Shown here: piece after piece, positions 50,711-59,833 of the stretch
How positions within the stretch are numbered: position 1 is the stretch's first letter
Layout of the letters: each line of letters opens with the position of its first letter
Assembly: GCA_035249905.1 (NCBI GenBank)
Contig: DATFFT010000059.1
Span: 1 to 64,000, forward strand
DNA from: JAOUEA01 sp035249905
Lineage (GTDB): Bacteria > Actinomycetota > UBA4738 > HRBIN12
Length of the DNA: 64,000 nucleotides
Reading direction: 5' to 3'
The notes under the pieces: model-generated
What the model saw: only the letters and a program-made list of their open reading frames with translations
Told to the model about the DNA's origin: nothing
Database searches by the model: none
Translations under genes and position numbers: made by a program

Positions 50711-51804
50711 GGGCCGCCGCCGTTCCCGCCGGGTTGGGCGCTCGCCTGCTCCTGGACGTCGGTGCGCATCTGCTCCACGATCGCGAACGCGTCCTCGCGG
50801 CTCTCGGCGCTGATGCCGTCCGGTAGATCCCGGTAGACCTCCAGGGTCGTCACCTCGCCCGCCGGCAGCTCCGTCTGGGTGTCGACGTTCGAGAGCGAGA
50901 TGCCGAGCGGACGCGCCGGGATGCCGCGGAACACCGCCACCCTGCCGTCGGCCTCCCCCACGTACCACTGCCGGTCCACGTAGGCGCGCGCGGCGAACAG
51001 CGCGCCGACGAGGACGACGACCGCCACGAGCCCACCCACGATCAGCCGCTTCGTGCCCGGCCGCCGCGACTCGTGAGGAAGCTCACCCGGCGGCGGATCA
51101 CCTTCCTCGGCGTGCGCGTCGAGCACGACAGCGGTGATGTTGTCGACGCCGCCCGCCCTGTTGGCCGCCTTCACGAGCCGATCGGCCGCGCGTTGCGGGT
51201 CGGGCTCGGCCTCCAGGATCGCGAGGATCTGGTCCTCGGCCACCATGTCGGTCAGCCCGTCGCTGCACAACAGCAGGCGGTCGCCGTCGAGCAGCGGAAC
51301 GTCGTCCTCGTCGACCGCGACCGTCGGCTCGGTGCCGACCGAGCGGACGAGCACGTTGCGGTTCGGGTGCACGTCGGCTTCCTGCTTACTGATCTCGCCC
51401 GTCTTGACCATGCGGGCCACGAGCGTGTGGTCGGCGGTGATCTGGCGCAGGTCGCCGGCTCGCAGCAGGTAACCACGGCTGTCGCCGACGTGTGCGACGT
51501 GAGCCATGCCGTCGTCGACGAGCACCGCGGTCAGCGTGGTGCCCATGCCGCTCACCTGCCGGTCCTGCTGCGAACGATCGTGCACCACGCGGTTGGCCGC
51601 GCGCACCTGGTCGGCGAGCGAGCCCTCACCGTCTCGGAACATCACCTCGATCGTCTCGAGGGCGAGCCGCGACGCGACCTCGCCGCCGCGGTGTCCGCCC
51701 ATGCCGTCGGCGATCGCGAAGAGCGGCGCTTCGACCAGGAAGGAGTCCTCGTTGCCCTCGCGGACCTGCCCGATGTCGGTGGTCGCACCGACGTCGATCC
51801 TCAT
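50707..51804 (-). CDS. pstP: PP2C-type Ser/Thr phosphatase
   Basis: 365 residues from ATG at 51804. PP2C motifs ATTDIGQVREGNEDSF, FAIADGMGGHRGGEVAS, AHVGDSRGYLLRAG, LLLCSDGLTDMV and AGGVDNITAVVL bind two or three metals. After residue 240 come a linker, one transmembrane helix (LIVGGLVAVVVLVGALFAA) and an outside domain. It counters PknB and dephosphorylates FHA proteins. Start and stop overlap neighbours (TGATG, GTGA). Confidence 0.95.
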   Translation of the reverse strand: MRIDVGATTDIGQVREGNEDSFLVEAPLFAIADGMGGHRGGEVASRLALETIEVMFRDGEGSLADQVRAANRVVHDRSQQDRQVSGMGTTLTAVLVDDGMAHVAHVGDSRGYLLRAGDLRQITADHTLVARMVKTGEISKQEADVHPNRNVLVRSVGTEPTVAVDEDDVPLLDGDRLLLCSDGLTDMVAEDQILAILEAEPDPQRAADRLVKAANRAGGVDNITAVVLDAHAEEGDPPPGELPHESRRPGTKRLIVGGLVAVVVLVGALFAARAYVDRQWYVGEADGRVAVFRGIPARPLGISLSNVDTQTELPAGEVTTLEVYRDLPDGISAESREDAFAIVEQMRTDVQEQASAQPGGNGGGP

Positions 51805-52286
51805 CGCCGGAGCTCCAGCACCGTGGTGCCGACCCGCACGCGGTCTCCCGGTTGCACCATCGCGGGCGCCGCGAGCCGCTGGTCGTTCACGAACGTGCCG
51901 TTCGTGGAGCCGAGGTCCTCGACGTACCACGAGCCGTTCTTCGCGAACAGGCGGGCATGCTGTTGCGAGACGAACGTGTCCTCGAGCTCCAGCTCGCACT
52001 CGGGAGCGCGGCCCATGACCATGTTGCCTCCCACCGGAACGGTGCGCGGCTTCGCGCCCTCCGCGTGGATCACCACCTTCGAGGGACCGGGCGGCAAGGC
52101 GGCCTCGGCTGCGGCGCCTCCCTTGCGAGAGCTCCGCCGTGACCGCGTGGCCGACTCGACCGACAGGCCGCGCACCGCCCATCGCATCGAGCGCCAGATG
52201 AACAGCAGGAGCAGGGCGAACAGGCCGTACTTCAGGGCCGAGAGAGCGAACGGGGTCACGCTCTGCGCCAGGACGGCGTGCGGCAC
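51801..52286 (-). CDS. fhaB: FHA-domain protein (FhaB/FipA type)
   Basis: 161 residues from GTG at 52286. An N-terminal hydrophobic helix (ALKYGLFALLLLFIWRS) precedes a linker and a C-terminal FHA domain: VMGRAPECELELEDTFVSQQ, HARLF, VEDLGSTNGTFVND. The Arg, Ser, His and Asn that hold phosphothreonine are present. In mycobacteria this protein links the kinases to division and wall synthesis. Confidence 0.93.
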   Translation of the reverse strand: MPHAVLAQSVTPFALSALKYGLFALLLLFIWRSMRWAVRGLSVESATRSRRSSRKGGAAAEAALPPGPSKVVIHAEGAKPRTVPVGGNMVMGRAPECELELEDTFVSQQHARLFAKNGSWYVEDLGSTNGTFVNDQRLAAPAMVQPGDRVRVGTTVLELRR

Positions 52287-52289
52287 CGG

Positions 52290-52973
52290 TCAGCCCCTCC
52301 GGAAGACGAGGACGGTGGTGCCGATCGTGACGCGGTCGCCGTCGTCGAGGGTCGCGGTCTGCACGGCATGCCCGTTGACCTCGGTGCCGTTCGTGGAACC
52401 GAGGTCGGTGAGGGTCGCGACGCCGTCCTTCAGCCGGATCTGGGCGTGTCGTCTCGACGCCCCTCGATCCTTCAGCGTCACCTCGCATCCTGGGAGGCGG
52501 CCGATCGTCGCGACCTCCCCTCGCAGTTCGACGGTGCGTTCGCGCCCGTCCTCACGGACCAACAGCCAGGGCGCCGGCGCGGCCGATGGCTGCATCGATT
52601 CGGGGCCCTCGACGAGCGAAGCCGTGCAGCGGAAGTCGCCCTTGCGCAGGTGCTCGTCGACCTCGAACTCGACCTCGGGGGGTCCGACCAGTCCCCAGCC
52701 CCGCTCGCTCGCGTTGTCGCGGATCACCGTGCCGAGCTCCCGAGCGATCGCGGCTTCCGCCTGCTCGAGCCGCTCGTGATCCTCGGTCGACAGGGCGATC
52801 TGGAAGTGGTTCGGCGCCCAGACCTCGTTCACGCCGACGGTACGCCCGGCATCCATCTGCTTGATCACGCGTTTCGCGAGCTCGACCGGCTGCAGGCCGG
52901 AACGGAACGTCTTGGAGAAGAGGCCTTCCACGAGGCCCCCCAGGCGTCGTTCGAAGTCACGGAGGTTGGGCAC
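52290..52973 (-). CDS. fhaA: FHA-domain protein with N-terminal DUF3662 (FhaA type)
   Basis: 227 residues from GTG at 52973, short for the family because the disordered middle linker is only about 20 residues (FhaA in mycobacteria has over 500). DUF3662 covers 1-115 (LVEGLFSKTFRSGLQPVELA), FHA 140-225 (IGRLPGCEVTLKDRGASRRH, LTDLGSTNGTEVNG). Binds phosphorylated partners such as MviN-type flippases in relatives. First gene of the cluster; the 235-bp gap upstream to the tRNA probably holds its promoter. Confidence 0.93.
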   Translation of the reverse strand: MPNLRDFERRLGGLVEGLFSKTFRSGLQPVELAKRVIKQMDAGRTVGVNEVWAPNHFQIALSTEDHERLEQAEAAIARELGTVIRDNASERGWGLVGPPEVEFEVDEHLRKGDFRCTASLVEGPESMQPSAAPAPWLLVREDGRERTVELRGEVATIGRLPGCEVTLKDRGASRRHAQIRLKDGVATLTDLGSTNGTEVNGHAVQTATLDDGDRVTIGTTVLVFRRG

Positions 52974-53208
52974 AGGTCGCGCACGGGGCGTGCGGGGCCC
53001 CGTTCCAGGCGCCTATGTTACGCCCGAGGGTGTTGCGAGCCCGTGAGCGTCGCCGCTCGGCCTTCCTCGCCTGAGATCACGCCGACCGCCGAGGCCGTCA
53101 GGTATCGGCGCCTACCCGGTACGAGGTAGATGGGCGAAGGGCGGTTCTCGCGTTCACTCGTTCGGGGACGGCTCGACGGACCCGCTTGTTACCATTCCGT
53201 TCCCACTC

Positions 53209-53295
<87 letters not shown>

Positions 53296-53428
53296 GCTCC
53301 AAACGCCAAGGCGTACCGGCCCCTGCCTCGATCGGTACTGATCTCAGGGATTCCTCGCGCCGCCGCTCCCCCTAGCCTCGGGCTCACGGATCGGTACCTA
53401 TCCGGTACCGAGGTGAGAGGAGGGAATC

Positions 53429-53755
53429 ATGGGCACGAAAGCCGGAACGATCGGGGTCTCGGCCCGACCGGCGGGGTTCACGCTCTGGACCGCGGCCGTG
53501 TCCGCCCTGGCCGCCGCGGCGCTGATCATGAGCGCGGTGGCGCTCACCGTGGCGTCGCGAGATCGCGCGGTCACCGGGATGGCGGGCGGCGGCATCCACG
53601 AGGCGGCGAGCATCGAAGCGCCGGTCTGGGACGCGGCCAAGCTCGAAGCCATGGAAGGCCGCATGGCCGCCGAGAGCGTTCGGATCGACGGGGGTGCCCT
53701 GACCTGGGACGCGGCCAAGCTCGAAGCCATGGAAGGCCGCATGGCCGCCGGGTAG
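53429..53755 (+). CDS. Small membrane-anchored protein with a duplicated 26-residue unit
   Basis: 108 residues from ATG at 53429, GAGGAGG upstream. One transmembrane helix (WTAAVSALAAAALIMSAVAL, about 20-40), then an outside tail containing WDAAKLEAMEGRMAA twice, 26 residues apart, the second ending at the stop. Helix and repeats suggest an exported or surface-anchored peptide, possibly forming coiled helices. It precedes the large LuxR-type regulator by 56 bp. No family recognised. Confidence 0.65.
   Translation: MGTKAGTIGVSARPAGFTLWTAAVSALAAAALIMSAVALTVASRDRAVTGMAGGGIHEAASIEAPVWDAAKLEAMEGRMAAESVRIDGGALTWDAAKLEAMEGRMAAG
53626..53750 (+). repeat. Perfect 47-bp direct repeat within the small membrane protein gene
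   Basis: The 47 bases at 53626-53672 recur without change at 53704-53750 (period 78 bp, a multiple of three, so the reading frame is kept). Identity at silent sites implies a recent duplication or gene conversion. Confidence 0.9.
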
Positions 53756-53811
53756 CTCCAGCCTCGGACCGCCGTTCTTAGAATCCTGGCGGCACAGAAG
53801 GGAATGATGCG

Positions 53812-56607
53812 TTGACCGAAGACGTCCTCGGCCGCGAGTCCGAACTCGCGATCCTCGACCGCTTCCTGGACTCGGTCCCGACCGGCGCGGGCGCCCTGCT
53901 CCTGTTCGGTGAACCCGGCATCGGGAAGACCACGGTATGGAGGCGAGGCCTGGCGAGCGCCCTGCAACGGGGTTACCGCACGCTGTCATGCGGCCCGGTC
54001 GAGGCGGAGACGCGTCTTTCCTACGCCGCCCTCGGGGACCTCCTCGAGCCGGTCCTCGAGGAGGCTCTTCCCACCCTGTCCGAGCCGCAGCGCCGGGCCC
54101 TCGAGGTGGCCCTCCTGCGGGCCCCGAGCTCGGGCGCCCGTGCCAACCAGCGGGCCATCTCGCTGGCCGTCCTGGGATGCCTTCGGTCGGTGGCCTCCAT
54201 CACCCCCGTCGTGGCTGCCGTCGACGACATCCAGTGGATGGACGTTCCGTCGATGAGGGTGCTCCAGTTCGTCGTGCGCCGCCTCAAGGACGACCCGGTT
54301 GGCCTGTTGTCCGCTGCTCGAGGCACCGATCCCGACGATGATCCCCTGGGCGTCGCGGTGGCCTTCCCCGATGATCGCGTGCATCGCGTCCACGTCGGGC
54401 CGCTCTCCGCCGAGGCGATCGAACGCGTGATCCGCGACAAGGTGACCCAGGAGTTCCAGCGAACCACGCTCCTTCGTCTCCACGAGACCTCGGGAGGAAA
54501 TCCCTTCTTCGCCCAGGAGATCGGTCGCGCGCTCCTGCGTCGTGGAGGTGAGATCGCGGTCGGCGAGCAGCCTCCGATCCCCGGGCGCCTCCAGGAACTC
54601 GTGGAGGATCGCCTCGAAGGCCTTCCCGCCCAGACCCTCGAAGCGCTCGAGGTCGTCTCGGCGCTGTCGACACCGACACTGGATGCCGTCGCTGCCGCGA
54701 CCGATCCTGCCGAGGTCGACCATCGCCTGGATCCGGCGCTCGAGCACGGTGTCGTCGAGGTCCTCGGCGACCGCCTCCGATTCACCCACCCCCTCCTCGC
54801 ATCCTCCGTCCAACAGAAGATCCCGCCGGCCCGACGGCGCGAGCTGCATGCGAGGCTCGCGACGATCGTCCACGACCCGGAGGAACGAGCCCGCCACTTG
54901 GCGCTGTCCGTCGAGGGCCCGGACGTCGCCGTCGCCGCCGCCCTCGAGGAGGCCGCCCTGCTGGCCTCCTCGAGAGGAGCGCCACAATCCGCGGCCGAGC
55001 TCTGGGAGATGGCCCGCCGCGCCACGCCGCCGGACCGAGGCGAGGACCTGGTGCGTCGGACCCACCAGGCGGGTGTGGCCCACTACGAGTGCGGGGACAC
55101 CTCGCTGGCGCGGAACGTCCTGGAGCACGCGGTGGACCTCGCGGAGGCCGGGCCGGCTCGGGCCCGCGTGCTGCTGGACCTGGGGATGGGTCTCGCCGAG
55201 GCCGAAGGGTGGCGGGGGGCATGGGCGGTGTTCGAGGCCGCTCGGGGCGAGGGGGGGAACGATCTCGCGCTGCGAGCGCTGATCGAGCAGAACCTGGGGT
55301 ACGTCTGGCTGTTCAGGGGAGACCTCGCGGCATCGGAACGGCATGCTCTCGCCGCGCTGGAGCTGGCCGAGGAGCTGCAGGACCCACGCGTGATGGCCGA
55401 AGCGTTCCAGGCGTATCCGTTCGTGGAGTTCCTCCTCGGACGCGGGGTCGATCAGGAGCTGCTCGATCGCGGGATCGCCCTGGAAGGGCACATGGAGGGC
55501 GAGTTCAAGTCCCACGTCCTGCGTGCGAGCTTCGTCGTAGCGCAGCTCCTCAAGTTCACCGATCGCCTGGACGTGGCGCGCGGGGCATTCACCGAGCTCT
55601 TGGGAGATGCCGTGGCGCACGGCGTCACCGGCCCGATCCCACAGATCCTGTACCACCTCGCCGAGCTGGAGTGCCGGGCGGGCAACTGGGATGCAGCCAT
55701 GGAGCACGCCCGTGAGAGCAGGGCGGCCGCCCTGCGGATCGGCATGGGGGCCCTGTCGTCGGAAGGCCACTTCGCTATGGGTCTGGTGCAGGCCCATCTC
55801 GGGCGGGCCGACCCGGCGAGGCAGGAAGCTCTCGAGGGGCTGCGGGTCGCCGAGGAGGCGGGGGAAGTCCTTCTCCTGATCCCGAACCTGGCGGTCCTGG
55901 GGTTCCTCGAGCTCTCCCTGGACCACCCCGCCGAGGCCGACGCGCATCTGTCCAGGGCCCTCGAGCTCGAGCAGGCCATGGGCGTTCGAGAGCCCGCCTA
56001 CTTCCGTCTCGTCCCGGACGAGGTCGAGGCGCTGGTGGCCCTCGGGCGGCTCGACGACGCCGAGGCGCTCCTCGCCCCCTTCGAGGAGGCCGGCAGGAAC
56101 CTCGACCGGGCCTGGGCCGTCGCCACCGGAGCCAGGTGCCGGGCGCTGGTGCTTGCGGCCCGAGGTGATCTCGCCGGTGCGACCGCCGCGGCCGATGAGG
56201 CGGTGCGGGAACACGATCGCCTGCCCCTTCCGTTCGAGTTGGGGAGGACCCTCATGGTGCGCGGAGCGGTGGAGCGCCGCGCGAAGAGGAAGCGGGAGGC
56301 TCGGGACACGCTCACGAAGGCCGTGGAGGTCTTCGACGGGCTGGGCGCCGCGTTGTGGGCCGACAAGACGCGTGCGGAGCTGGCGCGGATCGGCGGACGG
56401 GCTCCCTCGTCGTTCGACCTGACCCCGACCGAGAACAGGGTGGCGGCGCTGGTGGCCGCGGGCAGCACGAACCGGGAGGCGGCCGCTGCGCTGTTCGTCA
56501 GCATCCACACGGTGGAGGCCAACCTCAAGCGGATCTACCGCAAGCTGGGCGTTCGCTCGCGCACGGAGCTGGCCTCGAAGTTCCGATCCGACACGTCAAG
56601 ATCCTGA
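53812..56607 (+). CDS. Large ATPase-TPR-LuxR transcriptional regulator (LAL/MalT type)
   Basis: 931 residues from TTG at 53812 (AAGGGA upstream; ATG at 53805 is out of frame). Walker A LFGEPGIGKTTVWRRG (about 32-47), Walker B VVAAVDDIQWMD (about 135-146), a helical middle with TPR-like repeats (350-830) and a C-terminal LuxR HTH (LTPTENRVAALVAAGSTNRE, VSIHTVEANLKRIYRKLGV). STAND-type ATPase activators of this plan switch on metabolic or secondary-metabolite genes when bound to a ligand. No target is evident nearby. Confidence 0.9.
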   Translation: MTEDVLGRESELAILDRFLDSVPTGAGALLLFGEPGIGKTTVWRRGLASALQRGYRTLSCGPVEAETRLSYAALGDLLEPVLEEALPTLSEPQRRALEVALLRAPSSGARANQRAISLAVLGCLRSVASITPVVAAVDDIQWMDVPSMRVLQFVVRRLKDDPVGLLSAARGTDPDDDPLGVAVAFPDDRVHRVHVGPLSAEAIERVIRDKVTQEFQRTTLLRLHETSGGNPFFAQEIGRALLRRGGEIAVGEQPPIPGRLQELVEDRLEGLPAQTLEALEVVSALSTPTLDAVAAATDPAEVDHRLDPALEHGVVEVLGDRLRFTHPLLASSVQQKIPPARRRELHARLATIVHDPEERARHLALSVEGPDVAVAAALEEAALLASSRGAPQSAAELWEMARRATPPDRGEDLVRRTHQAGVAHYECGDTSLARNVLEHAVDLAEAGPARARVLLDLGMGLAEAEGWRGAWAVFEAARGEGGNDLALRALIEQNLGYVWLFRGDLAASERHALAALELAEELQDPRVMAEAFQAYPFVEFLLGRGVDQELLDRGIALEGHMEGEFKSHVLRASFVVAQLLKFTDRLDVARGAFTELLGDAVAHGVTGPIPQILYHLAELECRAGNWDAAMEHARESRAAALRIGMGALSSEGHFAMGLVQAHLGRADPARQEALEGLRVAEEAGEVLLLIPNLAVLGFLELSLDHPAEADAHLSRALELEQAMGVREPAYFRLVPDEVEALVALGRLDDAEALLAPFEEAGRNLDRAWAVATGARCRALVLAARGDLAGATAAADEAVREHDRLPLPFELGRTLMVRGAVERRAKRKREARDTLTKAVEVFDGLGAALWADKTRAELARIGGRAPSSFDLTPTENRVAALVAAGSTNREAAAALFVSIHTVEANLKRIYRKLGVRSRTELASKFRSDTSRS

Positions 56608-56709
56608 TCGGAGGTCCACAGGACGAGGTCGCCTCGGGATCCTCAGGTGGTCATCTACCCATCGGAGAGCTCCGGATCCAGCCTCCCGGTCGGCTACGAT
56701 GCCCGTCCG

Positions 56710-57015
56710 ATGCCGCCGGTCAACGTCTTCGCCTCGTTCACGCCGCTCGCCGGCCGGGAGCAGGAGCTGCACGCTCTGCTCGCGTGGATGGTCGAGCACA
56801 CGCGCGCCGAGCCCGGATGCGAGCGCTACGACCTGTACCGACGCAGCGGCGACGACGGAGGATCCTTCCACCTGTTCGAGCGGTACCGCGACGAGGACGC
56901 GCTGCAGGCCCACCGAGCCAGCGATCACTACGTGGAGTACCGGCGGGGGGTCGTCGATCTGCTCGACGGCGATATCGACGTGCTCGTGCTCGACGGACCC
57001 GACGTCGCTCCGTAG
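56710..57015 (+). CDS. ABM-domain (antibiotic biosynthesis monooxygenase-like) protein
   Basis: 101 residues from ATG at 56710. Dimeric alpha-beta barrel pattern: VNVFASFTPLAGREQELHAL, EPGCERYDLYRRSGD, FHLFERYRDEDALQAHRASD, HYVEY. Family members act as cofactor-free monooxygenases or quinone and haem-degrading enzymes. The stop is 3 nt before the following gene's region, suggesting co-transcription. Substrate unknown. Confidence 0.85.
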   Translation: MPPVNVFASFTPLAGREQELHALLAWMVEHTRAEPGCERYDLYRRSGDDGGSFHLFERYRDEDALQAHRASDHYVEYRRGVVDLLDGDIDVLVLDGPDVAP

Positions 57016-57020
57016 CGGCG

Positions 57021-57653
57021 ATGCCGCTGCAGAACCGGGTCACCCCGCTCGGTGAGCCGATCGCCGACCCGGCTCGGGGGCTCGTCTACGGCAATCGCGG
57101 GTGCATGCACGACGAGCACGGCCGCATCCGGCGGCTCTTCGGCGTTCGGCGATGGATCGCGTGCCGGTTGGAGTACCGGGGCTGGCACCGGTCGCCGCTC
57201 ATGCAAGCGGGGAAGTTCACGGAACTGTTCTTCCTCGACGAGGCGACCGCGCTCGCCGCCGGGCACCGCCCATGCGCGCTCTGTCGTCGCGAGGACTACG
57301 TTCGGTTCGTCGAGATCTGGCAGGACCTGCACCCGGGGGAGAACAGGGCCGATCCGATCGACGATCGACTGCACGCCGAGCGATTCGACCCGGGGAGCCG
57401 CTCGCAGCGACATCACCTTGCGCCGTTCGGGTCGATCCCCGACGGGGCGTTCGTGCTGGCCGACCACGAGCCGTTCCTGGTGCTCGGCATGCGGCTGCTG
57501 CATTGGACGCCCTCGGGCTACGACTCGCCGACACCGATGCCGCGGCGAGGTTCAGCACGGGTGATCACTCCGCCCTCGCTCGTCGAGGTGCTCCGCGCAC
57601 CCCGTCGCCCGGTGGTGCCGTTCCTGCATCCGTCGGCGGGCGCGGTGTCGTAA
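57021..57653 (+). CDS. Conserved protein of unknown function with CxxC motif
   Basis: 210 residues from ATG at 57021. Conserved-looking segments: LVYGNRGCMHDEHGRIRRLF, RRWIACRLEYRGWHR, GKFTELFFLDEATALAAGHR, PCALCRREDYVRFVEI. The CxxC with His residues suggests a metal site. I recall similar proteins in many proteobacteria and actinobacteria without assigned function. It follows the ABM gene by 5 nt. Confidence 0.75.
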   Translation: MPLQNRVTPLGEPIADPARGLVYGNRGCMHDEHGRIRRLFGVRRWIACRLEYRGWHRSPLMQAGKFTELFFLDEATALAAGHRPCALCRREDYVRFVEIWQDLHPGENRADPIDDRLHAERFDPGSRSQRHHLAPFGSIPDGAFVLADHEPFLVLGMRLLHWTPSGYDSPTPMPRRGSARVITPPSLVEVLRAPRRPVVPFLHPSAGAVS

Positions 57654-57664
57654 CTGCCGAGGGG

Positions 57665-58264
57665 TCAGGTCGTGCCGCGACGGGCCTGCGCTAGGCGTGC
57701 GGCACCGAGGGACATCAGGAACCACGCGCCGCCGATGGTCAGGGCCGGGCCGAGTGAGCCCCACGGAGGGGTGCCCAGGCAGTCGGCGAGGCTCACGCCG
57801 CAGACGCGGGCCGGGTCTTCGAGCATCTCGCGCGTGATCGACGCGAGCTGGAGCAGTCCGGCCGAGATCACCGTGACGATGCCCGCCCGTGCCGCGGCCC
57901 GCGCGACGAACCGCTCCGGATGGCAGCGGCAGAGGAAGTTCGCCAGCAGCATCGCCGCCGCCGCGAGCCCGAGCCAGCCGCCGACGAACGCCGCGGCCGC
58001 GACGGGGTCGTGGTACTCGCTGGCGGTGAGCCACATCGCACGCAGCGTGGGGTAGCCGAGCAGGAAGCTGACCCACGCGACCGCGAACACGAGCACGCCG
58101 ACCGCCGGCCCGGTGCCGTCGGCGCTTCGAGGCGTTCGGATCGACCGGACCGCGAGGGCGCCCGCCGCAGGCAGGGTGGCCTCGAGCGAGAGGAACCCCG
58201 CCCCGGCGAGTCCCAGAGCCAGGATCGCCTCACGGTCGGCGAGGGGACGGAGCCGTCGTGCCAT
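57665..58264 (-). CDS. Hypothetical membrane protein
   Basis: 199 residues from ATG at 58264. About five transmembrane segments (AILALGLAGAGFLSLEATL, GVLVFAVAWVSFLLGY, FVGGWLGLAAAAMLLANFL, IVTVISAGLLQLAS, LTIGGAWFLMSLGAARLA) with CRC and VCGVSLADC cysteines in loops. No domain recognised. Converges with the CxxC gene. Confidence 0.7.
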   Translation of the reverse strand: MARRLRPLADREAILALGLAGAGFLSLEATLPAAGALAVRSIRTPRSADGTGPAVGVLVFAVAWVSFLLGYPTLRAMWLTASEYHDPVAAAAFVGGWLGLAAAAMLLANFLCRCHPERFVARAAARAGIVTVISAGLLQLASITREMLEDPARVCGVSLADCLGTPPWGSLGPALTIGGAWFLMSLGAARLAQARRGTT

Positions 58265-58352
58265 GCGTGAACGATAGCCTCGAGGTCGGACGCGGGCGAG
58301 GGGAGATGTTGCGGTTCCCTGCCGCGCGTCGCACCCTGCGGAGGTCCGGCTG

Positions 58353-59762
58353 CTAGGAGAGGCAGAGGAGGGGGGTCGAGGCCTCGGCCCCGTTCGACCA
58401 GTCGCTCACCCGTGCACCGTCGAAGGCCCGGATCCGGTAGGTGTACGAGGCGTCGATGCCCAGGCCCGTGTCGCGGAACGACTCGGTGTGCACGCCGCGC
58501 ACGCGCGCGACCAGGGTGGATCCGTCGGTGCCGCCCCGGCGCCAGATCTCGTATCCCTTCACCGGCGCCGCTCCGGACCACGCCAGATCGACCCCCGTCG
58601 AGAAGAGCCCGTCACACGAGGCCTCGGCCTCGAGGCGGCCGGGAGCCGGCACCTCGGCAGGTCCGGTGACGCTGGCCGCGGCCTGCGGAGCCCGCACCGT
58701 GGTGACGACCTCGCCGAGTACGAGCGCGCCCCCGACCGCCGTCGCGACGAGCACTCCGGAGACGATGGCACGAGTGACGCGCCGGGCTCGTGGTCGCCTT
58801 CGCGCGCGCGTGACCGCCACGCCACGCGCGGGCTCTGGAGCCGCCCGCACGTCGGGGGCCGAGCCCAGCGGCCGGGTCGCGAGTCGAACGATCGGGGTGG
58901 TTCCCCCGTCCGTGCGCCCCTTCAGCGGCATGGTTCTCGCCGTCGCGGGCTCGATCGAGCCTTCCGGACGGCCGAGCGCATCGGCGAACGTCGCCGCGGA
59001 CGGGATCCGGTGGGCCGGGTCCGCGGCGGTGGCGCGCACCAGCACCTCGCGCAGCCTCGTGTCGTCGACGTGGACGGCCAACTCGCGGAGCACGGCGCCG
59101 AGCGCGTACACGTCCGCCCGCGCGTCGACCCGTGCACCCCGTAGCACCTCGGGCGCCACGTACGGCAGGGTGCCCCGCGAGGCGGCGTTGGACCGAAGGG
59201 CCGCACTCCCGCCCCGGGCGATGCCGAAGTCGAGGATCTTCACCGCCCCGTCGTCGGTCACCATGATGTTGGCCGGCGAGACGTCTCGGTGCACGATGCC
59301 ACGCTCGTGGGCGTGTGCGAGCGCGCGCGCCGCCGCCACGCCCACGCTCCTGATGCGGTCGGGCCCGAGCGTCCCTCGGCTCCTCGCGACCTCGGCGAGC
59401 GTCCTACCGGCGACGAACTCCATCACGATGAACGTCTTGCCGCCGTCCTCGCCGATGTCGTGCACGGCGACGATGCCGGCATGCGTCAGGCGCGCGGCGG
59501 TCGCGGCTTCCCGCCGGAACCGTGCGAGGAACCGCTCGTCGGCGGCGAGCTCGGGACGCAGCACCTTGATCGCCACCGTGCGTCCGAGCCGCCGGTCGAC
59601 CGCTTCGAACACCTCGCCCATGCCGCCTCGCCCGATCGCCGCCCGGATCTCGTACCGACCGACCAGCAGCGAGCCGACCAGGGCCAGCGCGGGCGAGATG
59701 GGCGCTCCCGGTTCGTCACCGGAACGTTCGCGCAGGGAGGGTTCGGTCAGGGGGGCCGACAT
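58353..59762 (-). CDS. Membrane serine/threonine kinase with extracellular fibronectin-III-like domain
   Basis: 469 residues. Kinase domain about 30-285: IGRGGMGEVFEAVDRRLG, TVAIKVLRPEL, GIVHRDVSPANIMVTDDG, KILDFGIARGG, GTLPYVAPEVLRG (Ser replaces the usual Lys in the HRDxxxxN loop, HRDVSPAN, as in some bacterial kinases). A transmembrane helix (AIVSGVLVATAVGGALVLGE) leads to an outside FnIII-like domain, CDGLFSTGVDLAWSG, VKGYEIWRRG, YTYRIRAFDGARVSDWSNG, closed by a second Cys. It differs from PknB in lacking PASTA; the outer domain may bind polysaccharide or protein. Confidence 0.9.
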   Translation of the reverse strand: MSAPLTEPSLRERSGDEPGAPISPALALVGSLLVGRYEIRAAIGRGGMGEVFEAVDRRLGRTVAIKVLRPELAADERFLARFRREAATAARLTHAGIVAVHDIGEDGGKTFIVMEFVAGRTLAEVARSRGTLGPDRIRSVGVAAARALAHAHERGIVHRDVSPANIMVTDDGAVKILDFGIARGGSAALRSNAASRGTLPYVAPEVLRGARVDARADVYALGAVLRELAVHVDDTRLREVLVRATAADPAHRIPSAATFADALGRPEGSIEPATARTMPLKGRTDGGTTPIVRLATRPLGSAPDVRAAPEPARGVAVTRARRRPRARRVTRAIVSGVLVATAVGGALVLGEVVTTVRAPQAAASVTGPAEVPAPGRLEAEASCDGLFSTGVDLAWSGAAPVKGYEIWRRGGTDGSTLVARVRGVHTESFRDTGLGIDASYTYRIRAFDGARVSDWSNGAEASTPLLCLS

Positions 59763-59833
59763 GCGGCCACGATGGTAACGCGCTCGCGACCAGAGCGGGT
59801 CGTCGTCACGGGTTCGTCATCTCGTTCGAGCCT

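Noticed and set aside
53380..53412. GGTACC palindromes near the small membrane protein start
   Set aside because: GGTACC-TATCC-GGTACC could be an operator, but it is short and no matching copy elsewhere supports it.
53986..56508. An 840-codon minus-strand frame opposite the LuxR-type regulator
   Set aside because: The plus strand has Walker and LuxR motifs in order; the minus frame has none.
58353..59762. Kinase as a pseudokinase because of HRDVSPAN
   Set aside because: ATP Lys, HRD Asp, Asn and DFG are all intact, so activity is still expected.
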